32,775 nucleotides of DNA from an uncultured bacterium (GTDB taxonomy: Bacteria > Planctomycetota > Phycisphaerae > Phycisphaerales > UBA1924): NCBI GenBank assembly GCA_903834785.1, contig CAILKP010000071.1, forward strand, positions 1 to 32,775, read 5' to 3'. The position numbers and the translations under genes are program-made. The notes below the pieces were generated by a model. That model had not been told where the DNA came from. It saw only the letters and a program-made list of their open reading frames with translations, and did no database searches. Positions 7,183 to 13,914 of this stretch are shown here, one piece after another. Within the stretch, counting starts at the first letter, position 1; every line of letters starts with the position of its first letter.

Positions 7183-9183
7183 GTGCTGCTGACTGCCCGA
7201 ACCATTTCCAAGACCCACGGCCTGCGAACCTTGTTCTCCGGCGTTTCCTTTACCGTCCTGCCCGGAGAGCGGATCGGCTTTGTCGGCCCCAACGGCGCGG
7301 GCAAGAGCACGCTGCTGAAGCTGCTGGCCGGTGACGACAAGCCCGATGCTGGCACGATCACCGTGGCCAAGGGCATTCGCACGGTGTACGTGCCGCAGCA
7401 CGACCGCTTCGGGACCGAGTCCGACCCGCCCGAGGCACCCGACGGCTCGCACGACTTTCATGGCCACTTCCCTGACGTGACCGGTGAGGATCGCTCGGCC
7501 CGGCACATTGTCACTGCCGCCGCGCTGGCCTCGGGCGGCACGATTCATGATGTGTACGAGGCGGAGGTGCTGGCCGACTCCATTCTGGTACGGCTGGGCT
7601 TTGATGAGGGGCATTCGCTGGCCCCGGCGCGGTCGCTTTCGGGCGGGTGGCGCAAGCGGCTGTCGATCGCCCGCGGGCTTGCCGCGGCGGGGGGTGAGCC
7701 CGACTTGCTGATGCTTGACGAGCCGACGAACCACCTGGATGTCGAGGGCATCGAGTGGCTGGAGGATTTCCTGCGGCGCACGCCGGGCGGGCGTACCAAC
7801 TCGGCCAGTGTGTTTGTGACCCACGACCGGCAGTTTCTTGAGGGTGTGGCCACGCGCATCGTCGAGCTCTCGGCGGCGTATCCGGATGGCACGCTCTCGG
7901 CCGATGGCAACTACACGGATTTTCTTCGCCGCAAGGACGAGTTCCTCTCCGGCCAGGCCAAGGCGCAGCAGGCGCTGGCCAACCAGGTGCGGCAGGACCT
8001 GGCGTGGCTGGCCCGCGGCCCGCAGGCCCGGCGGACCAAGGCCAAGAGCCGCATCGAGTCAAGCTACAACCGCATTGATGACCTGGCTGAACTGAAGAAC
8101 CGCAACGCCGCGGCCAACGCCGGGGCGGTGCGGGTGGACTTTACCGGCACGGACCGGCAGACCAAGAAGCTGATCGCGGCGGTGGAGATCAGCAAATCGC
8201 TGGGCGGGCGGAAGCTATTCAGCGATGTGACGCTGGCCCTGGGCGTGGGAGATGTGCTGGGCCTGCTGGGGCCCAACGGCAGCGGCAAGACGACGTTGAT
8301 CCGCGTGCTGACCGGCGAGCTGGAGCCCGATTCGGGCTACGTCAAGCGCAGCGACCCGGCGCCAAAGGTGGTGGTCTTCAGCCAGCACCGCAAGGACTTT
8401 GAGCCCACCACGCTGCTGGCCGATGCGCTGTGCCCGGTGAGCAACCAGCTGCGGTTCCGCGGCCAGGCGATGCACATTACCGCGTGGTCGCGGCGGTTCC
8501 TGTTCCGCGATGAGCAGCTCCAGCAGCCGGTGGGCAGCCTCTCGGGCGGAGAGCTGGCGCGGATCCACATCGCCCGCATCATGCTCGAGCCGGCGGATGT
8601 GCTGGTGCTTGACGAGCCGACCAACGACCTTGACATTCCCACGCTGGAAGTGCTGGAAGAGGCGCTGGAGGATTTCCCGGGCGCGGTGATCCTGGTCACG
8701 CACGACCGGGCTATGCTGGGGCGGCTGTCGACGGACATTCTGTCGCTCGACGGGCTGGGCGGGGCGCGGATGATGGCCTCGCTGGATCAGGCACTGGCCA
8801 GTGCCAAGGCGGCGCGGCAGGCCGCGGCAGCAGCAGTGAGAAAGCAGGAGGGGGCGAAGGCCGCGGCAGCACAGGCGGCACAAGCAGCATCGCAAGCGGC
8901 TTCGGGCTCGGCTTCCGGTGCGGCAGGGGAATCAGCCGCCCCCGCGGCCAAGGCCAAGCCCAAGAAGCTGACGTACAACGAGCAGCGCGAGCTGGATGCG
9001 ATGGAGAAGAACATCGCCGCGGCAGAGGCCCGCGTGGCCAAGGCCGAGGCGGCGGTGGGTGACCCGGCGGTGATCGGCGATCACGTCAAGATGGCCGCGG
9101 CGTGCAAGGAGCTGGAAACGGCCCATGCCCAGGTTGAGACGCTGTTTGCCCGCTGGCAGGAGTTGGAGAGCCGCACGAAGTGA
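7183..9183 (+). CDS. uup: ABC-F family ATPase (Uup-like)
   Basis: A 666-residue protein with two ABC ATPase domains in one chain and no membrane segments, as in ABC-F translation factors. Domain 1 has Walker A GPNGAGKST (about 35-43), signature LSGGWRKRLSIARG and Walker B LLMLDEPTNHLD. Domain 2 has GPNGSGKTT (about 363-371), LSGGELARIHIAR and VLVLDEPTNDLD. After an alanine-rich linker (about residues 540-595), the C-terminus carries KLTYNEQRELDAMEKNIAAAE and a predicted coiled coil, which is the Uup-type extension. ABC-F proteins act at the ribosomal E-site or, for Uup, have also been linked to DNA and ribosome quality functions. The assignment to Uup rather than another ABC-F class rests on that tail. 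The start is discussed under the 7172 hexamer. Confidence 0.88.
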   Translation: MLLTARTISKTHGLRTLFSGVSFTVLPGERIGFVGPNGAGKSTLLKLLAGDDKPDAGTITVAKGIRTVYVPQHDRFGTESDPPEAPDGSHDFHGHFPDVTGEDRSARHIVTAAALASGGTIHDVYEAEVLADSILVRLGFDEGHSLAPARSLSGGWRKRLSIARGLAAAGGEPDLLMLDEPTNHLDVEGIEWLEDFLRRTPGGRTNSASVFVTHDRQFLEGVATRIVELSAAYPDGTLSADGNYTDFLRRKDEFLSGQAKAQQALANQVRQDLAWLARGPQARRTKAKSRIESSYNRIDDLAELKNRNAAANAGAVRVDFTGTDRQTKKLIAAVEISKSLGGRKLFSDVTLALGVGDVLGLLGPNGSGKTTLIRVLTGELEPDSGYVKRSDPAPKVVVFSQHRKDFEPTTLLADALCPVSNQLRFRGQAMHITAWSRRFLFRDEQLQQPVGSLSGGELARIHIARIMLEPADVLVLDEPTNDLDIPTLEVLEEALEDFPGAVILVTHDRAMLGRLSTDILSLDGLGGARMMASLDQALASAKAARQAAAAAVRKQEGAKAAAAQAAQAASQAASGSASGAAGESAAPAAKAKPKKLTYNEQRELDAMEKNIAAAEARVAKAEAAVGDPAVIGDHVKMAAACKELETAHAQVETLFARWQELESRTK

Positions 9184-9217
9184 GTGCGGGCGGAGGTGTG
9201 ACGGGCGTGCGGCGCGG

Positions 9218-10174
9218 CTACTTCTTGCGGTCACCGCGCAGGGCCAGGGTGGGCAGCCGCAGCGGGAAGGTGAAGTTGAAGCTGGATCGGCCGCTGCGGG
9301 CGTTGTATCCAAGGCCCAAGCGGTAAAGCGAGAGCGCATCGGCCAGGCGGCGCTGGCGTGCGGCCATGCGGGTGTAGATGCGCAGGTGGTGGGCGATGAT
9401 GGCGTCGCGCTCGGGCCGGGGGGGGCCATAGGTTCCGGCGCGGTCCTGCTCGACGATGTAGCGCCAGCCGCGCATGATCTTGTGCGGGTTGCCGCTGATG
9501 TTGCCGGGGTGCTGGCGATAGGCAAACAGCGGCAGCAAGGTGATGGCCGCGGCGGGGCCGACATGGCCGACGCGGAGCAGGAAGTGGATGTCGCCCGAGT
9601 TGTCGCGGTGGGGGGCAAAGCCGCCGTCCTGCGGGCAGTGTTTGCGGGCGATGCACGTGCCGCCGGCACCGAAGAACGTGAGCTTGTCGACCGCGCTGGC
9701 GGCGTACCAGCTGGTGTGGGTGAGCACGGGCGGATCAGCGGCGAGCGTTGCGGCCGGGATGGCGGCTGACTGCTGCTGCAGATCCTGATCACTGTGGAAC
9801 CAGAGCGGGTGATATGTGATGATGCCCGGCGCGTGTGACTCGATGACGCGGCTGAGGGCGGACAGTGACCAGGGAAGGAGCAGGTCGTCGGAATCCAGGA
9901 ACAGCAGGTAGTCACCGGTGGCGTGGGCGATGCCGGTGTTGCGTGCGGGGCACTCGCCCTGATTGGACTGGCTGATGACGGTCATGCGATCACCCAGCGG
10001 GTGAGCGGCCTTGATCTGCCGCAGCGTCTGGAGCGTGTCATCGGTCGAACCGTCATCGACGGCGATGACTTCGAAGGGCAGGGTGGCGGGCTGATCAAGG
10101 ACCGAGCGCACCGTTTGGCCGACCAGATCGGCCCGGTTGTAGCACGGGATGATGATGCTCAGCGCGGCGGTCAT
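9218..10174 (-). CDS. glycosyltransferase family 2 (GT-A fold)
   Basis: A 318-residue inverting GT2 enzyme. The N-terminus LSIIIPCYNRADL, the AVDDGSTDDT loop (about 38-47) and the metal-binding D94-x-D96 in LFLDSDDLLLP are standard GT2 motifs. The GNISGNPHKIMRGWR segment lies in the C-terminal acceptor region. There are no membrane helices. The last gene of the minus-strand glycan operon, it overlaps the preceding GT2 gene by four bases (ATGA), which fixes the start at 10174. It is related to that neighbour over the first 100 residues, so the pair may have arisen by duplication. The sugar donor is unknown. It ends 34 nt from the convergent ABC-F gene. Confidence 0.87.
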   Translation of the reverse strand: MTAALSIIIPCYNRADLVGQTVRSVLDQPATLPFEVIAVDDGSTDDTLQTLRQIKAAHPLGDRMTVISQSNQGECPARNTGIAHATGDYLLFLDSDDLLLPWSLSALSRVIESHAPGIITYHPLWFHSDQDLQQQSAAIPAATLAADPPVLTHTSWYAASAVDKLTFFGAGGTCIARKHCPQDGGFAPHRDNSGDIHFLLRVGHVGPAAAITLLPLFAYRQHPGNISGNPHKIMRGWRYIVEQDRAGTYGPPRPERDAIIAHHLRIYTRMAARQRRLADALSLYRLGLGYNARSGRSSFNFTFPLRLPTLALRGDRKK

Positions 10175-11148
10175 GATGCGCTCGCCTGTGCGGGCTTTGC
10201 TGGTACGGAGGGGGTGAACAGCCGCTGGAGGGGCCAGCGGAGGATGAATCCGAACTTGCGTGAACTGCTGAGCCACGGCAGCACGGCCAGAAAGAGCCGG
10301 AAGGCCGGGCCGCGAGGTCCGCCGCGGTGCGGCTGGGAGAGGAACAGCCGCACGCAGCGGGCGATGTAGCGGCGGCGCTGCGGGGCCCAGCGGGGTGCGC
10401 CGTAGTTGCCGGCGGCCTCACGCTGTGCCACGTACAGCCAGCCAAGGGTGGTGCGTTCCTGACTGGAGACCATGGACTCGTGTCCGCGGCGGAGGGCGCA
10501 CAGGGGCGGCTCATCGATGCGCACGTACGAGGCCACGTGGCCGATGCCCATCCAGAGGTGCTGGTCGGTCGCGTTGTTGCGGTGCGGGCCGGAGCCGTCG
10601 CAGGCCAGGTACGCATCGGTGCGGATGAACGTGGCCGAGGGGATGGAGGCAAAGCCCTGAGCATTGCTGGCCCACAGGCAGTTGAACTGCTCGCACTGCA
10701 TGCCCGCTGCAGCACTTTGTGGGGCGGGCGTGCCAAGCAGGGTGCTCAGCTCGGCATCATCGGCAAAGGTGATGCCGCGGCCGGCGATGAGGGCGGGGCT
10801 GGTGGTAGGTGTGGTGGTCCGGGCGATGAGGGAGGCCACCAGCGGCAGTGCGCCGGGCAGCAGCGCATCGTCGGAGTCGAGCGTGAGGATGTAGTTGCCG
10901 GTGGCGGCGCGGGCGCCTGTGTTCTTGGCGGCTCCGCAGCCCTGGTTGGCCTGCTGGATGACTCGCACCGCCGGTTCGAAGCTCCGCAGCGTCTCGATGC
11001 TGTCATCGGTCGAGCCGTCATCGATGGCGATGATTTCGCACGTGCCCGGCGGCAGCTCGCTGGCGGCGGCGAGTGCGGAGCGGATCGTTGCGGCCACCAT
11101 GTGCCTGCGGTTGTAGACCGGGATGATGATGGAGAACAGGGGCTTCAT
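10171..11148 (-). CDS. glycosyltransferase family 2 (GT-A fold)
   Basis: A 325-residue GT2 enzyme. It has FSIIIPVYNRRHM, AIDDGSTDDS (about 42-50), NQGCGAAKNTGARAATG and the DxD motif D91-S-D93 in LTLDSDDALLPGA. The C-terminal 60 residues (RLFLAVLPWLSSSRKFGFILRW) are hydrophobic and basic, which suggests a peripheral or amphipathic membrane contact near the lipid-linked acceptor. Its stop overlaps the start of the next GT2 gene, so the two are translationally coupled. It is separated from the upstream CgeB-like gene by 51 nt with no obvious promoter, so it is placed in the same operon. The specific linkage made is unknown. Confidence 0.87.
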   Translation of the reverse strand: MKPLFSIIIPVYNRRHMVAATIRSALAAASELPPGTCEIIAIDDGSTDDSIETLRSFEPAVRVIQQANQGCGAAKNTGARAATGNYILTLDSDDALLPGALPLVASLIARTTTPTTSPALIAGRGITFADDAELSTLLGTPAPQSAAAGMQCEQFNCLWASNAQGFASIPSATFIRTDAYLACDGSGPHRNNATDQHLWMGIGHVASYVRIDEPPLCALRRGHESMVSSQERTTLGWLYVAQREAAGNYGAPRWAPQRRRYIARCVRLFLSQPHRGGPRGPAFRLFLAVLPWLSSSRKFGFILRWPLQRLFTPSVPAKPAQASAS

Positions 11149-11199
11149 GGCGCCGGGGGATGGGGCGGCGTAGTTCGGATCTCTGGACGTCCTGAGCTT

Positions 11200-12345
11200 T
11201 CAGGGCTGAACATAAGTAACGCTGCCCCGGGGCCGGGGGCTGGCCAGCAGGTCGTTGGCCGCGGGGCATGGTACATTGAGTGCGCTGAGCAGCTCGCAGA
11301 AGCGGTGCACGTAGGTGTGGTGGGCCAGGCAGTGGGCGTGGCCGGCATCGGCGATGCGCTCGCGGAGCGCATCATCGCCCAGATACTTCTGCACCTGGCT
11401 GAGCAGCTGGTCAGGGCCATCGAACAAGGCCAGGTGCTCGCCGCCGGTGAAGTACTCGCCGAGCTGGTCGAAGGGCTCGGTGAGGGTGAAGGCTCCGCAG
11501 CCGGGAAGCTCGAAGTTTCGGCCCTTGACCTGCTTGGGCGGCGGCGGGGCGGAGGGGATCCACCCGGAGATGCCCAGCGGCCCGCGGAGCGGACCGGCCC
11601 AGCGGGCGATGCGCCGCTTGAGCAGCGCGACACCCTTGGGGCGTGGCACCTTGGGCGTCATCGCCGCGGTGGCGAAGTTCAGGTTGATGCGCGATTGGCA
11701 GAAGATCTCGATCATCCGCTCCTGGCTGACGCGGCCGTTGGGCCAGCCGTGGCCGAAGCACTCGACACTGATGCCGCTGCGCTGCAGGTGGGCGATGAGA
11801 TCATTGCGGACGCCGTAGGGCTGGCCGATGAAGGTCACGTCGTAGCGCTTGGGCGTATCGAGGCGACGGTAGAGGTACGGGTTGACGGCCCACTGCGTCT
11901 TGACCGTGCCGGTCAGGCCCAGGGCGTGGTACTTGGGGATCGCCTGCGCATCGGTGGTGGCCACGCGGGTGAACAGGTGGGCCCACTTTGATGAGTAGCG
12001 CTCGAAGCGCCAGTGGTCATCGGTGAACCAGTTGACCGTGGGCAGCGCATCGCGCACGCCCGTCAGCGTGGCGGGGGAGATCTCATCATCATTGATGCAG
12101 AAGAAGCCGGCGGTGCAGCCGCCGGTACGGGCGGCATCGAGCAGCAGAGCGTTCAAGCACTCGCGGCCGTGGTCCTGCTCCAGCGTGCGGGAGTCCACAT
12201 ACAGCACGTCGCAGCCCATGGCCGCGAAGGTGTCAAAGAAGTTGTGGTGCGTGAAGGACTCGCCGCGGGCGCGATCGCCGTAGTCGTAGCGGGGCGCAAC
12301 GTACAGAATCCGCGGCAGCGGTGTGCTCGCTTGTGCGCTGCTCAT
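11200..12345 (-). CDS. CgeB-like glycosyltransferase (GT-B, DUF3880-type)
   Basis: A 381-residue protein that resembles the CgeB/DUF3880 group of GT-B-like enzymes. Diagnostic stretches are the opening PRILYVAPRYDYGDRARGES, VNWFTDDHWRFERYSSKW, TTDAQAIPKYHALGLTG, the YDVTFIGQPYG start of the second domain, and the C-terminal RNFELPGCGAFTLTEPFDQLGEYF, where the sugar nucleotide is expected to bind. CgeB of Bacillus subtilis affects the glycan outer layer of spores; here a role in surface glycan or glycoprotein assembly is inferred from its neighbours. The start at 12345 overlaps the methyltransferase stop by four bases (ATGA). An internal segment rich in Pro and Lys (PPPPKQVKG) is probably a loop. 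Confidence 0.8.
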   Translation of the reverse strand: MSSAQASTPLPRILYVAPRYDYGDRARGESFTHHNFFDTFAAMGCDVLYVDSRTLEQDHGRECLNALLLDAARTGGCTAGFFCINDDEISPATLTGVRDALPTVNWFTDDHWRFERYSSKWAHLFTRVATTDAQAIPKYHALGLTGTVKTQWAVNPYLYRRLDTPKRYDVTFIGQPYGVRNDLIAHLQRSGISVECFGHGWPNGRVSQERMIEIFCQSRINLNFATAAMTPKVPRPKGVALLKRRIARWAGPLRGPLGISGWIPSAPPPPKQVKGRNFELPGCGAFTLTEPFDQLGEYFTGGEHLALFDGPDQLLSQVQKYLGDDALRERIADAGHAHCLAHHTYVHRFCELLSALNVPCPAANDLLASPRPRGSVTYVQP

Positions 12346-13043
12346 GACTTTCGGGCCTTGACAAAGAGGCCGAAGCACAGGAACTCGCTGCTGGCCTTGG
12401 CGCCGGAGTGCACCGCCTGCTGACGCAGCCACGAGCCAGCGAGCTTGAGGCCCCAGCGCTGGAAGCGACCCGGCCGCGGCAGGCCCGCCTGCTTGGAGAT
12501 CACGCGGCAGCGGTCGAGCTCCTGGGCCAGCCAGTCGAACATCGTGCCGCTGAGGACGACATCGTCGATCTTCAGCCCCAGCTGGGGCAGGTGGTGCTCA
12601 AAGAAGAACCGCGTCAGGCCTGAGTTAAAGCAGAACGGGGCGTGGTGCACCAGGCAGGCGTTGGGCACGGTCACCAGCAGCGTCCCGCCCGGGCGCAGCA
12701 GGCGGCACAGCTCGCGCACCGCGGCCACCGGGTCCGGCACATGCTCAAGGACTTCGGAGCACAGCACCGCGTCAAAGCTGGCATCGGGCCGCGGAATGGC
12801 CGTGATGTCGCTGATGATGTCCAGCCCTGAGAAATCCCACTCCTTGCTCTGCAGGCCGCGGACGTCCATGTTGCCTTTGAACTCGGCAAAGTCCTGGGCG
12901 GTGTACTTCAGGTGCTTGCAGTCGCCGCGATAGGGCTGGGAGCCGGCACCGGCATCCAGCAGCGAACTGCCGGGCGGCAGCGCCGCCAGTTGCGAGCGGA
13001 TCCAGGTGTGGCGGGTGAGCTCGTTGTCAGGAAGCGTGTTCAT
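12342..13043 (-). CDS. class I SAM-dependent methyltransferase (type 11)
   Basis: A 233-residue methyltransferase, first gene of the glycan operon. Motif I is LLDAGAGSQPYRG (D30), followed by YTAQDF, then SFDAVLCSEVLEHVPDP and LLRPGGTLLVTVPN, the usual type-11 motifs IV and VI. Enzymes of this kind in glycan clusters methylate sugars or act on lipid-linked intermediates; the substrate here is unknown. Start choice: ATG 13043 gives RHTWIRSQL close to the N-terminus, as in relatives. ATG 13076 would add 11 residues of Ser/Pro/Thr-rich sequence and cannot be excluded. TACCAT at 13079-13074 on the minus strand could be the -10 of the operon, with a leader of about 25 nt. Its stop overlaps the CgeB-like start. 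Confidence 0.85.
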   Translation of the reverse strand: MNTLPDNELTRHTWIRSQLAALPPGSSLLDAGAGSQPYRGDCKHLKYTAQDFAEFKGNMDVRGLQSKEWDFSGLDIISDITAIPRPDASFDAVLCSEVLEHVPDPVAAVRELCRLLRPGGTLLVTVPNACLVHHAPFCFNSGLTRFFFEHHLPQLGLKIDDVVLSGTMFDWLAQELDRCRVISKQAGLPRPGRFQRWGLKLAGSWLRQQAVHSGAKASSEFLCFGLFVKARKS

Positions 13044-13105
13044 CGTGTGGCGGGTGGTCGGCGGGGAAGGGGACATGGTAGTGGACTCAGAGCTCGGGCC
13101 TGAGA

Positions 13106-13111
13106 TAACCT
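13106..13111 (+). promoter_or_regulatory. -10-like TAACCT upstream of the DUF268 gene
   Basis: TAACCT ends 6 nt before the ATG at 13118, and TGGACT at 13082-13087 gives an 18-nt spacer. The divergent glycan operon begins only 75 nt away, so both transcription units share one short control region. Confidence 0.42.
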
Positions 13112-13117
13112 GCCGCC

Positions 13118-13903
13118 ATGGCTTCCCTTCGCCGGTTCCTGCGACAGTACTTTGCGATCGACACCGCGCAGGCACGTGCGGCATTCCGGTCGCGTAAGGT
13201 GTTTGATCGCAATCTGGCAGCATTCTCGCCGCGGGCTGGCGAGGCGGCAGGCTTCCCGATCCTGAAGCTGCAGCCCATGCTGCTGGACCGGCAGGCCCAG
13301 GCGGGCCAGGGCAGCGGGGCGTACTTCCATCAGGACCTGCTGGTGGCCCGGCGCGTGTTTGAGGCGCGCCCGGCCGCGCACGTGGACATTGGCTCGCGGG
13401 TTGACGGCTTTGTGGCCCACGTGGCGGTGTTCATGCACGTGACGGTGCTGGACATCCGGCCGCTGGAGTGCGATGCACCGAACATCACGTTCCGCCAGGC
13501 GGATCTGATGTCACCCCCGGCGGATCTGATCGGTGCGTGCCAGTCGGTCTCGTGCCTGCACGCGCTGGAGCACTTCGGCCTCGGCCGCTACGGCGACCCG
13601 CTCGACCCGCTCGGGCACCTCAAGGGCTTTGCCGCGGTGTGCCAGCTGGTGGCGCCGGGCGGCACGCTGTACCTCTCCGGCCCCATCGGTGCCGAACAGG
13701 GCGTGGTGTTTGATGCCCACCGTGTGTGGGGATTGCCGACGCTGCTGAAGCTGGCCGGCGAGCACGGCATGCGCGTGCAGCGCCTGAGCGTGGTGGATGA
13801 TGATGGCCGCCTGCGTGACGATGTACCGCTGACGGACCCGGGCATTGCCAGCAGCTTTGGCCTGCGCTTTGGCTGCGGGATTGTGGAGATGGTGCGGGAG
13901 TAA
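13118..13903 (+). CDS. DUF268 protein, methyltransferase-like
   Basis: A 261-residue protein that matches the DUF268 pattern. It has HVDIGSRVDGFVAH (about 88-101), VTVLDIRPL, ITFRQADLMSP, SCLHALEHFGLGRYGDPLDPLG (about 145-166) and APGGTLYLSGPIG. The order of these segments is that of a Rossmann SAM-binding fold, so it is probably a methyltransferase, but no activity is established for the family. Bacterial DUF268 genes are often found among capsule or O-antigen glycosyltransferases, and this one is divergent from such an operon. No signal peptide or membrane helix is seen. It converges on the large secreted-protein gene with an 11-nt gap. Confidence 0.85.
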   Translation: MASLRRFLRQYFAIDTAQARAAFRSRKVFDRNLAAFSPRAGEAAGFPILKLQPMLLDRQAQAGQGSGAYFHQDLLVARRVFEARPAAHVDIGSRVDGFVAHVAVFMHVTVLDIRPLECDAPNITFRQADLMSPPADLIGACQSVSCLHALEHFGLGRYGDPLDPLGHLKGFAAVCQLVAPGGTLYLSGPIGAEQGVVFDAHRVWGLPTLLKLAGEHGMRVQRLSVVDDDGRLRDDVPLTDPGIASSFGLRFGCGIVEMVRE

Positions 13904-13914
13904 TCACCCGCAGT

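Noticed and set aside
10327..11991. Open frame of 554 codons on the plus strand, opposite the GT2 and CgeB-like genes.
   Set aside because: Low-complexity Gly/Ala/Val translation; the minus-strand genes have clear catalytic motifs and ATGA overlaps.
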